Notes: generated from the sequence alone by a model not told the origin. Shown: positions 8,757-18,120, numbered from the stretch's first letter. The stretch: DNA of 64,000 nt from Oligoflexia bacterium (GCA_903935335.1 CAIZRG010000051.1:1-64000), one strand, 5' to 3'. Made by a program: numbers and translations.

Positions 8757-9929
8757 ATGAAGCATCTCAATCAACCAAAGATCTTATTTTTTTACATGAT
8801 CATAAGCTTTATGATCTGTTCTTGCGGAGGAAGCCATCCATCTCTCACTCCTCCTTTTCAAGCTGAGGTTATTTCTATAAACTTACTGAATGAGCCAGGA
8901 GGAAGGACTGCGAGCATCCCTTTTTCATTAAAAAAAGTCACTTTTAAATATTTAGAAAAACCAGAAACACTCTCTAGTCGATATTTTATTTTTCAATCTG
9001 GAGGGAAGGCAGAGTCTGACTCAAATAATACAAATCTAACTCGCTTTTATCAGCTTGGAGTTTCTGATTTTTATAACCATTTCAAAGAGAAAGACAATAC
9101 TTTAATTCCACAAGACACTTTTAGCCTTTATGCAACTTCCTGTGCATACCAATTTGATTTAATTTTACAGAAAATTGAAGAAATTTCTGGAATTCATCCT
9201 GACGAAATTTTAAATAAAAAAGGTAAGTTTAAAATATTTTTTAACGTTTTGTCCCATACAAACAATAAAAAAGAAAAAACAGGAAACGCTTTTTATGTCT
9301 CTAGTTTTTTTAGCTTTGTCACCACCCTGCCGGCAAAAACAGAAATCGTCCCTCTTTCTGCCAACCTGAGAGTTATTGCTCACGAGTATGGGCACCTTAT
9401 TTTCGATTACCTAACAACTGACTTTCAGGATAATTCTCACATAAAAGAGTTTAAAAATGACGAAAATAACTATATCCGAGGAATCAACGAAGGCTTTGCT
9501 GATTTAACTTCTTTCACAATCACTGGAAGTACAGACATCATGGGAGAAACGTTTTTAGTAAATGACCATGACTTGAATGCAAGTTTAAAAATTAGAAATT
9601 TTTCTCAATCCCATTTCAATGACACAAACATCAAGGATCATTGCAACGCTAGCTATTATTGTCTAGGAATCCTCTTTAATCATGCCTATTATCAAACTCT
9701 TCTCAGTCTTGGGATGGATCCAAATAAAGAATCTGATCGAATTAAAGGATATAAACTCATAGTCGAAGCCATGAAAAAAACAGGTAAACTAATCCGGTCC
9801 AGGGGACTCATGCAAGGACATTTTCTAAGACATTTTCTCAGAGATCTGCTCGACAATATCAGCGATTCTCATTTTAAATCACATCTTGAAAATCACATGA
9901 AAGCAAATTTTAAAAATACCTTAGGTTAA
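8757..9929 (+). CDS. Zinc metalloprotease-like lipoprotein
   Basis: The N-terminus carries a signal sequence ending in FMICSC, a plausible lipobox, so the protein is probably lipid-anchored. At residues 209-213 it has HEYGH, the HExxH zinc-binding motif, followed by NEGFAD at 244-249, whose glutamate would be the third zinc ligand of a gluzincin-type peptidase. The 31-residue spacing from the motif to Glu245 fits that group. The 390-residue length and the absence of other domains suggest a single-domain enzyme. I cannot assign a MEROPS family. The gene ends three bases before the next one, so the two are co-transcribed. Substrate unknown. Confidence 0.8.
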   Translation: MKHLNQPKILFFYMIISFMICSCGGSHPSLTPPFQAEVISINLLNEPGGRTASIPFSLKKVTFKYLEKPETLSSRYFIFQSGGKAESDSNNTNLTRFYQLGVSDFYNHFKEKDNTLIPQDTFSLYATSCAYQFDLILQKIEEISGIHPDEILNKKGKFKIFFNVLSHTNNKKEKTGNAFYVSSFFSFVTTLPAKTEIVPLSANLRVIAHEYGHLIFDYLTTDFQDNSHIKEFKNDENNYIRGINEGFADLTSFTITGSTDIMGETFLVNDHDLNASLKIRNFSQSHFNDTNIKDHCNASYYCLGILFNHAYYQTLLSLGMDPNKESDRIKGYKLIVEAMKKTGKLIRSRGLMQGHFLRHFLRDLLDNISDSHFKSHLENHMKANFKNTLG

Positions 9930-9931
9930 AC

Positions 9932-10615
9932 ATGATTTTTAAAAAAAATTTGAAATTTTTTGTATTATATATTTTTAGTATGTTTTTTCTAATTAAAAAT
10001 TCTTCTGCTTCTTCTATCGACTATTCTTATAAGAAACTCCCCGTCAATTCCACTCAAACAAATCAAACTCCTCCTCAAGATCAGAAAAGCCATCAAAGAA
10101 AATTTGCTTTAGGGTTGGGAGTTACTCAAAACGCTAAAATAAGCGGAATAGAAGAACCTCATAGACTCACCTCTTTGGAGGTTGTAATTTATTCTTATTA
10201 CCACTTAAAAAATCTTTGGGCAATACGGCCTGGCTTAAGATTAGGAATGACTCCAGATCAGGACTCACGTGAGCATAATGCATATTCCGTCTTTATCTCT
10301 GAGAGTGACTTTAAATCAACGGCCGAAGTATCTTTTTTATTTAGAAAATACTTTATCATTCCAGTTATCACAATCGGTGGGGGCGCTATCTTTAGAACAA
10401 CAACCTTAAAATCAAACTCTCGCTATATCTCAACTGAAAACTCTTCCATCAATGGTACTTCCACTTTACCCTTTATCCAAAGTCAAATCTCGATCCTTGT
10501 ACCGATCCAAGAAGAAAAAATCGAGTTTGGACCGTTTGCACGATATAATCACATTTTCTCTGATTCAAGGTTAGACTGGTACTATGGAATAGAGGGATCT
10601 ATTCGGATCTTCTAA
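9932..10615 (+). CDS. Small outer-membrane beta-barrel-like protein
   Basis: A 227-residue protein with a 28-residue signal peptide ending near SASS and a low-complexity N-terminal linker rich in glutamine and proline. From about residue 60 it alternates hydrophobic and polar residues in strands such as KFALGLGVTQN and WAIRPGLRLGMT, and it ends with an aromatic residue (GSIRIF), all typical of an eight- to ten-stranded outer-membrane barrel. It follows the metalloprotease-like gene with only two bases between stop and start, so the two are probably expressed together. I do not recognise a named family. Confidence 0.7.
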   Translation: MIFKKNLKFFVLYIFSMFFLIKNSSASSIDYSYKKLPVNSTQTNQTPPQDQKSHQRKFALGLGVTQNAKISGIEEPHRLTSLEVVIYSYYHLKNLWAIRPGLRLGMTPDQDSREHNAYSVFISESDFKSTAEVSFLFRKYFIIPVITIGGGAIFRTTTLKSNSRYISTENSSINGTSTLPFIQSQISILVPIQEEKIEFGPFARYNHIFSDSRLDWYYGIEGSIRIF

Positions 10616-10630
10616 ATAGAAAAATGACAG

Positions 10631-10858
10631 CTAATTAGATAAGGGAAGCTCATCCATCAAATCTTTGGCTGATCGGTGCTGAGGAATAACACGACCTGCT
10701 GCAATCTCTCGAAGAGCCGTTACAATCACTCGATTTTTGCATTTAACTAAAGGTTCTGAACCCTTATAAAGTTGACGGGCACGCTTTGTCGACAAATGAA
10801 CAAGCTCGTACATGTTTTCTACGTGAGATAAGCAATCTTCAATTGTCACACGCGCCAT
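10631..10858 (-). CDS. rpoZ: RNA polymerase omega subunit
   Basis: A 75-residue protein beginning MARVTIEDCLSHVEN, with the conserved NRVIVTALREIAAG helix. Omega assists assembly and stability of RNA polymerase by binding the beta-prime subunit. The start ATG follows the ribosome binding site GAGGAG eight bases upstream. Its promoter lies in the 74-base gap after the acyl-CoA ligase gene, so it can be expressed independently of the long upstream run. The length is normal for the family. Confidence 0.95.
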   Translation of the reverse strand: MARVTIEDCLSHVENMYELVHLSTKRARQLYKGSEPLVKCKNRVIVTALREIAAGRVIPQHRSAKDLMDELPLSN

Positions 10859-10896
10859 TTTAAAAACTCCTCATTGATAAAAATCAATTAAATTAT

Positions 10897-10925
10897 TGTA
10901 TAACAAATCCTTAAAATGATGTCAA
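10897..10925 (-). promoter_or_regulatory. Sigma-70-type promoter of rpoZ
   Basis: On the minus strand a perfect -35 box TTGACA (10920-10925) is followed after exactly 17 bases by TATACA (10897-10902). The predicted start of transcription, near 10890, leaves a leader of about 30 bases containing the GAGGAG ribosome binding site. An alternative -10, TACAAT, lies two bases downstream. Confidence 0.65.
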
Positions 10926-10932
10926 GTAAAAC

Positions 10933-12795
10933 TCAACTGTCTGCTTGCGAAAGAGTTTCGATCTCACGTGCAAATTTTTTCTGAACAAATTGGCGACGGA
11001 TTTTGAAGGTAGGCGTCAATTCTCCTCCTTCGACACTCAAGTCATTAGGCAAAACCATAAACTTTTTAATGCTTTCAAACTTGGATAACTTCTGATTCAC
11101 TTCGTCCATTTTTTTCTGAAGAAGAGCAAGAATTTTTGGATTTTTGATGAGCTCTCGGTATTCACTAAATAAAATTTGATATTCATTCGCATATTGAAGA
11201 ATTTGAGTTCGTTCTAAAAACAGTAAAACAACCAAATAAAGACAGTCCACCTCCTGTACCACACCCTCATGGATGAAGATCTGGGTGCGCAAAAAACTCT
11301 CAATCTTCTGGGGATGAATGAGCCCCCCCCTAGAAGTAAGAATCAAATCACTCTTCCGCCCTTTGATATCAATAAAACCCTCAGAATCAATCTCTCCCAA
11401 ATCTCCGGTGTAAAACCACCCATCTTTGAAGACTTTTTGAAATTCTGTTTCCATTTTATAGTAAGCTTGAAACAGTTTGCGCGATTTAACTAAAATCTCT
11501 CCATCTTCTGCAATCTTGATCACCACTTCAGGCAAGGACTTTCCTACACTGCCTAACTTTTTATTCCATGGCAAATTAAGACTAATAAGCCCACTGGTTT
11601 CAGTAAGCCCATAACCCTCTAAAACATCAATGCCTAAAATTTGAAAAAATTGAATGACATCTGGTGATAAAGAGCTGCCCATAAAGATTAAATAACGAAT
11701 CTTTCCACCCAGCTCTTTAGAAAAATTTTTAAAAATTCCCTTAAGCGCCACCTGATACTGAACCTTAAGAACGATTGAAGAAAGCTTTTGACTCCCGCTT
11801 GAATGATGATAGCTCACTCCCAGCTGATAAGCCCAATTGAATAGTTTTTTTTGAATTGGGCTGAGCTGATTTAAAGAATTTTGAATTCGTTTATAAATAT
11901 TTTCAATCCATTCAGAAGAACAAAAGAAAAGAGTAGGCTGAACTTCAGAACAATTTTGAAAAACCTGATCTCTAGTCTCAGCAAAAACTTGCTTCCAACC
12001 AAAGGCAAAAGTAGCCAAAAATTCTATTTTCCCAAAAATATGCGAACAAGGAAGAAATGAGAGAATTTTGTCCTTCTCTAAATTGTTATTTTTTCCTAAT
12101 AACCCTTCATAATCTTCTAAAACACTAACCCAGTTGTCGTGAGTCATAACAACTCCCTTGGGTCTACCCGTCGTTCCAGGCGTATAACAAATCGATGTAA
12201 CGTCTCCTTTTTTAGCAGCAATAAGATTTTCATCAAAACGATTTGGATTTTTCATAGCTTCACGCTTTCCAAGCTCTCTCAAAGCCTGAAGAGTCAGAAG
12301 TGAAGAAATTTTATCTGGATACTTTGAAGCCAGCATCATCGCTGAGGTTTCAAGCACTAAAATTTTTTCCAAAAATCGAAAAATATCGGGTGACTGCCCT
12401 TGGTATTTTAAAATTTTCTCAAGTTGCTCTGAATCTTCAACAAGAAGAATTTTTGACTCAGAATGATAAAGAATTGAAAATACTGTATCAACAGAAACTG
12501 AAGGATAAATAGGAACGATTACTGCCAAAGCTCCTAAAGTAGCCATATCCCACAACGCCCACTCATATCGAGTACTCACAAGAATTGCAACCCGATCTGC
12601 TGGCTGAACACCCAAACTCATGAGCCCAAATGAAACAAGACGGCAATCGTGATAAAACTCCTCAAATGTAATCGTCTTCCACTGCGCAACACCCCCAATC
12701 TGTTTATCGTTTGATTTAAATTGAAACCCCTGGGAGTACGGAGTTGTTCTGACGCGCTCTAAAAAAATCTCAGAGATCGTATGTCGAATCATCAT
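10933..12795 (-). CDS. Long-chain acyl-CoA synthetase-like AMP-forming ligase
   Basis: A 620-residue member of the adenylate-forming enzyme superfamily, which activates fatty acids with ATP and transfers them to coenzyme A. The P-loop motif is YTPGTTGRPKG (residues 204-214), with proline where most family members have serine. The GYGLTETSG motif, YTGDLGEID and the hinge region GRKSDLIL follow in the expected order. The C-terminal subdomain has KIRRQF near the end; the catalytic lysine of the family would be the one in TFKIRR. The length and long C-terminal insertion match the FAA1/FadD15-type group. Two consecutive ATG codons follow the AGAGGGG ribosome binding site. It sits between smpB and rpoZ. 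Confidence 0.9.
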   Translation of the reverse strand: MMIRHTISEIFLERVRTTPYSQGFQFKSNDKQIGGVAQWKTITFEEFYHDCRLVSFGLMSLGVQPADRVAILVSTRYEWALWDMATLGALAVIVPIYPSVSVDTVFSILYHSESKILLVEDSEQLEKILKYQGQSPDIFRFLEKILVLETSAMMLASKYPDKISSLLTLQALRELGKREAMKNPNRFDENLIAAKKGDVTSICYTPGTTGRPKGVVMTHDNWVSVLEDYEGLLGKNNNLEKDKILSFLPCSHIFGKIEFLATFAFGWKQVFAETRDQVFQNCSEVQPTLFFCSSEWIENIYKRIQNSLNQLSPIQKKLFNWAYQLGVSYHHSSGSQKLSSIVLKVQYQVALKGIFKNFSKELGGKIRYLIFMGSSLSPDVIQFFQILGIDVLEGYGLTETSGLISLNLPWNKKLGSVGKSLPEVVIKIAEDGEILVKSRKLFQAYYKMETEFQKVFKDGWFYTGDLGEIDSEGFIDIKGRKSDLILTSRGGLIHPQKIESFLRTQIFIHEGVVQEVDCLYLVVLLFLERTQILQYANEYQILFSEYRELIKNPKILALLQKKMDEVNQKLSKFESIKKFMVLPNDLSVEGGELTPTFKIRRQFVQKKFAREIETLSQADS

Positions 12796-12838
12796 CCCCT
12801 CTTTACTTAAGTGTACATTTTATTGTGAAAACGATGAA

Positions 12839-13321
12839 TTATAAGGCTCGCTTAATCGCCAAACTTATTTCTCTTTCAGCTGTTTTTCTCTTTAGAGTTT
12901 CTCTCTTATCAAATTTTTTTTTCCCCTTTCCTAAACCTAACTCTACTTTCACTCTTCCTTTTTTGAAATAAAGCCTCAAAGGAATAACAGACATTCCTTT
13001 TTGAATGATTTCTCCATAAAGTTTATCTAGCTGATGCCGATGAAGCAGCAATTTTCTTTTTCGAAGGGGCTCATGATTCCAAGCTGTTCCATGTGAGTAA
13101 GGACTGATGTGAGTATTCAGTAGCCATGCCTCAAACCCAGACGCTTTACGACTGACCTCAACAAAAGAATCTCTTAGACTAGGGGATTGATCTCGAAGAC
13201 TTTTAACCTCAGTTCCTGTAAGAACTAATCCAGCTTCAACTACCTCTGTAATCAAATAATCAGAGGAAGCTAAAGGATGAGATGCAATGAGTTTTTCACC
13301 TGTCCGCTTATCATTTGCCAT
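12839..13321 (-). CDS. smpB: SsrA-binding protein SmpB
   Basis: SmpB binds tmRNA and brings it to ribosomes stalled on broken messages. The protein shows the family signatures GLVLTGTEVKSLRDQ, HISPYSHG and the basic C-terminal tail (KGKKKFDKRETLKRK) that inserts into the mRNA channel. The ATG at the right end is preferred over a TTG one codon further upstream. The tmRNA gene itself is not in this window. It is part of the minus-strand run between the FadL-like gene and the acyl-CoA ligase gene. Confidence 0.96.
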   Translation of the reverse strand: MANDKRTGEKLIASHPLASSDYLITEVVEAGLVLTGTEVKSLRDQSPSLRDSFVEVSRKASGFEAWLLNTHISPYSHGTAWNHEPLRKRKLLLHRHQLDKLYGEIIQKGMSVIPLRLYFKKGRVKVELGLGKGKKKFDKRETLKRKTAEREISLAIKRAL

Positions 13322-13384
13322 CAAGTACCATCAAGAGTGCCACTCAAAGTAGTTTTCATCTACCAAAAGGCAGAATGTTATTAG

Positions 13385-14839
13385 TTAGAAACCAAGCGAT
13401 AAAGTCATACCCCCACCGTAAACACTTCCTCCTGAAAAATATTCTGGGGATCCAATTTTTGAGTCATCAGGTGGATCACCCACTTCATTGCCTGGAGTTT
13501 TAACAATGTGCTGTGTCAGAAGGTACTGATAGGAGAGATTAAAGTCAAGTCGACAAGGAGCATCATATCCCATAAAATGTGAGTAATTCAAACCTATCCC
13601 TAAATTGAACATATGCTTCGGAGGATCTAAATAGTTTCCATTACCCGTAGGAAGACCCACTAAAAAACTATCTCTAAAAGCGTAGCCCATACGGTAAACG
13701 ATCTGGCCATCAGCTGGCGCATACTCCCAACCGATCCGTGGAACCCAAAGATTGCGATATTGAAAATCAGGAATTTGTCCCGGTGAAATCGCTACCGTTC
13801 CACAAGACTGAGGGTCGGTGGATCCACAATTTTTTGTCTGCGGTTGATGAATGAGTAACGATGGCGCTTGAAATTGACTCCAAAACTGGTACTCTAACTG
13901 CACGTAAAGTCTACCTGTATCTGAATACTGCCAAGAGCTTCCTAACTCAATAGTCATCGGATCATAATAAAGAACAGATAGAGCTGAAAAATTAAAATCA
14001 ATAGCCGGAAAACTACCAATAATTCGAGCTGCAGAATTCAAATTCATAGAATTATCCGAAGCAACAGCCTGACGAAAAACAGCTCCTATTGAAAATTTCT
14101 TTAAAACCTTTTCTGGGATATACAAAATTCCAGAATAAAATCCAGGTTTAGGCCTCAAGCTTGCTGCAAACCTCATTGAAGAAGTTGTACTTTTCCCAGA
14201 ATTAATAAAAATTGAAGAATTTGAAGTCAATGTATAGGCGAAATGTACACCTACACCTAAATAAAACCCTTTACCTAAATATCCCCCTAGCCCGAGTTCA
14301 ATTTGAGGCCGCTGGGTCCTTGTACGATAAAGAACATACTCCGGAACATAGGCCTCCCCTGTATCCATATAAGCAAATTGACTGAGTGGAAAAAAAGTAA
14401 CCAATCCAACTGTAATATTTCTAATTTCTGGAAAAATTCGATAGCTTAATCCAAGTTCTTGGCCCAACGTTTCTCGATAGGAGTCATTGTCAACATTCCC
14501 GTACTGTGGACTATCTGCAACAAATTTATTTTGAACCAAAATCCCCTGAATGGGCTTAAATTTTGGCTTTGAATAGACAATGCTCCAATCAAAAAAAAGT
14601 TTTTTTTCTGATTCTAAAGCTAAAAGTGCTGGATTATGGTAAGCAGAATAAGCTCCACCACCCCAAGCAACCCCTGCTCCTGCTAAAGAAGCGATCCTAG
14701 AACCAAAACCATAAGCTTCACCGATATTTGCAAGTGAGTCCTGAGAAAATACAAAAAAAACGGTTATCAAAAAAATACAAAATAGTTTAAGCATCCTCCC
14801 TGAGCTTCCTATGAGCGAGCTATTTTCTAAAAATCGCAT
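13385..14839 (-). CDS. FadL/OmpP1-type outer-membrane barrel protein
   Basis: A large beta-barrel protein of about 484 residues. After the signal peptide the mature part starts with GEAYGFGSRIASLAGAGVAWGGGAYS-type residues followed by AYHNPALLA, the N-terminal hatch signature of the FadL/OmpP1/TodX family, which passes long-chain fatty acids or other hydrophobic compounds through the outer membrane. It ends in LSLGF with the usual terminal phenylalanine. The chosen ATG has GAGG six bases upstream and lies 7 bases after the rsmA stop; a longer frame runs into rsmA and is rejected. A later ATG at 14794 would also give a signal peptide, but its GGGAGG is directly adjacent. Its neighbour two genes downstream is an acyl-CoA ligase, so fatty acid uptake is plausible. 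Confidence 0.85.
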   Translation of the reverse strand: MRFLENSSLIGSSGRMLKLFCIFLITVFFVFSQDSLANIGEAYGFGSRIASLAGAGVAWGGGAYSAYHNPALLALESEKKLFFDWSIVYSKPKFKPIQGILVQNKFVADSPQYGNVDNDSYRETLGQELGLSYRIFPEIRNITVGLVTFFPLSQFAYMDTGEAYVPEYVLYRTRTQRPQIELGLGGYLGKGFYLGVGVHFAYTLTSNSSIFINSGKSTTSSMRFAASLRPKPGFYSGILYIPEKVLKKFSIGAVFRQAVASDNSMNLNSAARIIGSFPAIDFNFSALSVLYYDPMTIELGSSWQYSDTGRLYVQLEYQFWSQFQAPSLLIHQPQTKNCGSTDPQSCGTVAISPGQIPDFQYRNLWVPRIGWEYAPADGQIVYRMGYAFRDSFLVGLPTGNGNYLDPPKHMFNLGIGLNYSHFMGYDAPCRLDFNLSYQYLLTQHIVKTPGNEVGDPPDDSKIGSPEYFSGGSVYGGGMTLSLGF

Positions 14840-14846
14840 TTCAGCC

Positions 14847-15680
14847 TCAAGGGAGATTTGAAAGCTGCCGGGCGGCCTGAAAAAGGCGATTCCACTCTTC
14901 CCATTCCAACGCCTCAGCTCGTTTTGTAGCATTGACCCCAGATCGCTCTAAAGCGTTTCGCCAAAGGTCAGAAGTCTTTACAACTTTTCTAAGCATTTTT
15001 CTGCGTTGGGAAAAGCAAACTTTGAGCAACGAACCCCAAGATAACCCCTCTAAATCATGAGAATGCTGCACCCTCAACTCTTCTCTGCGAGTCAAAATCA
15101 CTACTTCAGAATCTACTTGAGGAGGAGGAATAAAAGCCTGAGGAGGAACAAAAATCAATTTTTTGACATCCCACTGGTTTTGAATCCAAACAGATAAACT
15201 CCCTCGAGCCTTCTCTCCGGGTTCAGCCCTAAGACGCCTAGCCACTTCAGCTTGAAACATCAAAACCATCACAGAAACCTTTTTTGAATTTAAAGCCAAT
15301 CGCTTAAGAATGGCTGTAGCTGATGAATATGGAAGATTTGAAACCACAGCTAGAGAAGAACTCCCTAGCCATTTTGAATCCTCTAAATCGAGAAAATCTT
15401 GATTTTCCAACCTAAATCCACTCAAACTAGACTGGCGATTCCAAAAGTCTGCTAATTGTGGATCTCTTTCCACCAAAAGAAGTTTTTGCCTTCCCATAGA
15501 ATTAGACATGATCTCCAACAACGGATAAGTGATAGCTCCTTTGCCTGGACCAATTTCCAAAAGACTTTCACACTGGTGTTTTTGCATCTCTTGAACTGCT
15601 GTTTCCGCTATTTTTTGAGCAATCTTTTTGTCCTTAAGAAAATGCTGCCCTAATGCTCGAGTCTTTCCCAGAGTTGCCAT
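14847..15680 (-). CDS. rsmA: 16S rRNA dimethyladenosine transferase (KsgA)
   Basis: This enzyme dimethylates two adjacent adenosines near the 3' end of 16S rRNA during small-subunit assembly, using S-adenosylmethionine. It begins with the family start region GKTRALGQHFLKD, followed by the SAM-binding motif EIGPGKGAIT and the catalytic loop NLPYSS, where most members have NLPYNI or NLPYYI. The length (277 residues) is normal. It starts three bases after the tsaD stop and is followed closely by the FadL-like gene, so it is within one transcription unit. Confidence 0.96.
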   Translation of the reverse strand: MATLGKTRALGQHFLKDKKIAQKIAETAVQEMQKHQCESLLEIGPGKGAITYPLLEIMSNSMGRQKLLLVERDPQLADFWNRQSSLSGFRLENQDFLDLEDSKWLGSSSLAVVSNLPYSSATAILKRLALNSKKVSVMVLMFQAEVARRLRAEPGEKARGSLSVWIQNQWDVKKLIFVPPQAFIPPPQVDSEVVILTRREELRVQHSHDLEGLSWGSLLKVCFSQRRKMLRKVVKTSDLWRNALERSGVNATKRAEALEWEEWNRLFQAARQLSNLP

Positions 15681-15683
15681 GAT

Positions 15684-16757
15684 TTAAAACTCTGGATTTG
15701 CAATAGCGTTAAGTTTCAGTACAGCCTCACCCGACAGAAAATGACCCTGATACAATCGAAAAGCACCTGCTGCTGCAATCATAGCTGCATTATCCGTACA
15801 ATACTTCAAGCTTGGAAAAAATGGGAAACCCGGCAAACCCTGAGACTCCCACTGCTCAGACAATCGAAAACGGAGTCTCCGATTCGCAGCCACTCCTCCA
15901 ACAACCGCAAGTGACTGACAACCGAACTCACGGATCACAAGAAAAATCTTAGCTAAAAGAGCATCAACAATAGCCTCTTGAGCCGAAGCACAAATGTCAT
16001 TTATTCTAGAAGCAAGTTGATTTTCTTTGCGTAGCTTTTCAACCAAAAGATACACAGATGTTTTTAGTCCACTGAAAGAAAAATCCAAAACTGTTTTTTG
16101 AGGCATTGCCCTCGGAAAATGAAACGCATCCAAGTTCCCTTTTTGGGCAGCAACATCAATAGCTACTCCTCCAGGATAAGGAAAACCTAGGATTTTTGCG
16201 ATCTTATCAAAAGCTTCTCCTGCTGCATCATCTCGAGAACGTCCCACGAGTGATTTTTTCAGAAAATCACAGGACCACTCCTCTGGATTTTCTCGAATGA
16301 CATAAAGATTCGTATGCCCCCCGGAGACTACTGCTAAAAGCATAGGTAAAGAAAGTTTTGGTCTAAACTCATTAGACTTTTCACTCAAAAAAATACTTGC
16401 TGCATGTCCTTCTAAGTGATGCACAGATACCAACGGCTTGTTCAAAGCATAGGACAGAGCTTTAGCAGCACTCACTCCAACAAGAAGAGCACCCACAAGT
16501 CCTGGACGATTCGTCACCGCAATAGCCTCTAGGTCGGTATAGTTCACCTGTGCCTTTTCCAAAGCAAGATCCACCATGGCATTTAAGGTTTCGAGGTGGT
16601 TTCTAGACGCGATTTCTGGAACAACTCCTCCATAAGGTTGATGAAGCTCAATTTGGGAAAACGTTGCCACACTACATACCTGAACAAAACATTCAGGCTG
16701 ATACCGCACAATAGAGGCACTACATTCATCACAAGAAGTTTCAATTCCTAAAATCAT
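15684..16757 (-). CDS. tsaD: tRNA threonylcarbamoyladenosine synthase subunit TsaD
   Basis: TsaD transfers the threonylcarbamoyl group to adenosine 37 of tRNAs that read ANN codons, working with TsaB and TsaE. The 357-residue protein starts with ILGIETSCDECSAS, carries the metal-binding HLEGH motif (His114, His118) and the nucleotide-binding element VVSGGHTNL. The usual SGLKT and VVGGVAAN motifs follow. It is directly upstream of rsmA, with a 3-base gap, and four bases downstream of cpoB. TsaB and TsaE are not in the window. Confidence 0.97.
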   Translation of the reverse strand: MILGIETSCDECSASIVRYQPECFVQVCSVATFSQIELHQPYGGVVPEIASRNHLETLNAMVDLALEKAQVNYTDLEAIAVTNRPGLVGALLVGVSAAKALSYALNKPLVSVHHLEGHAASIFLSEKSNEFRPKLSLPMLLAVVSGGHTNLYVIRENPEEWSCDFLKKSLVGRSRDDAAGEAFDKIAKILGFPYPGGVAIDVAAQKGNLDAFHFPRAMPQKTVLDFSFSGLKTSVYLLVEKLRKENQLASRINDICASAQEAIVDALLAKIFLVIREFGCQSLAVVGGVAANRRLRFRLSEQWESQGLPGFPFFPSLKYCTDNAAMIAAAGAFRLYQGHFLSGEAVLKLNAIANPEF

Positions 16758-16761
16758 TATT

Positions 16762-17487
16762 TTATTTTTTTCTAAATTTTTTAGCTTCTAAAGACTGAGG
16801 ATATTTTTCAATGAGTTCTTGATAAAAACCTTCAGCATCTTCCTTTAGACCAAGCCGATCAAAAGATAATCCAATTTTATAAAGAGCTTGTGCCATATGC
16901 TGAGATTTCGGGTATTTTTCAGGAAACTTCGAATATTCAACAATGGCTTTTTTATAATGCTTTAAATAAAAATAACATTCTCCTCTTAAAAACACGGCTT
17001 CTTGAGTTGCTGGTGCTTTTGGATTTTTTAAGTAAAGATCTAAAGACTGGGCAGCAGCTTCATAGTTTTTAGATCCATATTCGGACTTAGCCTTCCTCAA
17101 GAGCTGGTTGGGATCAGAATGAGATGAACTTTCCTCAACTTTTTTTAAGATTTCTGTTAAAGCAACTTGTTTTTCTTCCAACTGAAAAATACGACCTTCT
17201 AATTTTTTTAAATCAACTGAGTCAACAGTTCGAGCTTTGAGAAGAAGATCCTTTTGTGTTCTTTCAAGATCCTCTAACCGTCCCGACATCCGAGTGATCT
17301 CTTCTTTCAGCTCTTCGATCACATACTGTCCCTGAGGCTGCACATCTTGAGCAGGCTGGACAGCAACAGGCTTGAGTGCTTCTCTTTCTTCGAGATCCTC
17401 TCGTAATTGATTACGAGTCTTTAAGCAGCCACAAACACTCAAACTCAAATAGACCCCTACTAAACAAAAATTAAACATCCTCTTCAT
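16762..17487 (-). CDS. cpoB: CpoB/YbgF-type lipoprotein or periplasmic TPR protein
   Basis: A 241-residue exported protein with a signal sequence and a likely lipobox VCGC near residue 21. A coiled coil (about residues 50-125, with heptads such as IFQLEEKQVALTEIL) is followed by three TPR-like repeats (LLRKAKSEYGSKNYEAAA, FLRGECYFYLKHYKKAI, ALYKIGLSFDRLGLKEDA). This coiled coil plus TPR layout is that of CpoB, which links the Tol-Pal system to peptidoglycan synthesis. Pal and a DUF4398-like gene are immediately upstream on the same strand, which supports the assignment. E. coli CpoB is periplasmic and not lipidated, so lipidation here would be a difference. Confidence 0.88.
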   Translation of the reverse strand: MKRMFNFCLVGVYLSLSVCGCLKTRNQLREDLEEREALKPVAVQPAQDVQPQGQYVIEELKEEITRMSGRLEDLERTQKDLLLKARTVDSVDLKKLEGRIFQLEEKQVALTEILKKVEESSSHSDPNQLLRKAKSEYGSKNYEAAAQSLDLYLKNPKAPATQEAVFLRGECYFYLKHYKKAIVEYSKFPEKYPKSQHMAQALYKIGLSFDRLGLKEDAEGFYQELIEKYPQSLEAKKFRKK

Positions 17488-17499
17488 AACTGACTGATA

Positions 17500-18120
17500 C
17501 TAATTTTGAAAATAAATTGAATCAACTATCTTTCGTATTGGAGGAAAGAAATTTTCCTGGGAACTCTGCGGCCCTGGTTGAGGGAGTGGATTGGCTGGCT
17601 TATTAGCCTCCTGTTCTCTTTTCTTCTTTGCTTCATCTTCTTCTACCTTTCTCTGATCAAACTCGTCTGCTGGAGTTCCCTGAGGGTTGGGAATAGCAGC
17701 AGAAGACTGAGTAGACAAATCCTCTGACTCAGAGCTGATTTTAGATGAATTCGAAAGAGGGTCAGGCCCCCCCACAATTTCAGTACGAATGGCTCCGTTT
17801 CTCAAAGACTCATATTCTGCTTGCTCAGCTAGTCGCCTCGCCTTTTCTGCATACTCTTTAGCCAAATAGAAATTTTTGAACTTGTACTCGCGTTTTGCTC
17901 GAAAAAACCACTCAGTTGCTTGCCGAAAAAGCTCAGGCGCAAGAGTATCTGCTTGAACCTCTTGTGCAGCCCGGATTGCCTCATGAGTGTCTGACATGAG
18001 TTGGATGGGTCGAATAGCTATAATAGAACAGCTCATCTGACTGAGCATTCCTAAGGCAAAGAAGCATAAACTCAAAGCATAGGAGCCATATCTGGAGAAG
18101 TAGCCAGAATTATACAACAT
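17500..18120 (-). CDS. DUF4398-like lipoprotein
   Basis: The ATG chosen has GGGAGA eight bases upstream; a longer frame from a TTG lacks this support. The protein starts with a signal peptide ending in the lipobox LSQMSC and is probably lipid-anchored. The domain that follows (about residues 40-110) is helical, with AIRAAQEVQADTLAPELF and the repeated pattern RAKREYKFKNFYLAKEYAEKA typical of DUF4398. The remainder is a disordered tail rich in serine, proline and glutamate. DUF4398 proteins are often found beside Pal and TPR lipoproteins, as here; a role in envelope tethering is inferred from the position only. Confidence 0.8.
   Translation of the reverse strand: MLYNSGYFSRYGSYALSLCFFALGMLSQMSCSIIAIRPIQLMSDTHEAIRAAQEVQADTLAPELFRQATEWFFRAKREYKFKNFYLAKEYAEKARRLAEQAEYESLRNGAIRTEIVGGPDPLSNSSKISSESEDLSTQSSAAIPNPQGTPADEFDQRKVEEDEAKKKREQEANKPANPLPQPGPQSSQENFFPPIRKIVDSIYFQN

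Noticed and set aside
14840..14932. Longer FadL-like protein starting inside rsmA
   Set aside because: The extra residues are rsmA coding sequence in another frame and the ribosome binding site lies at the later ATG.
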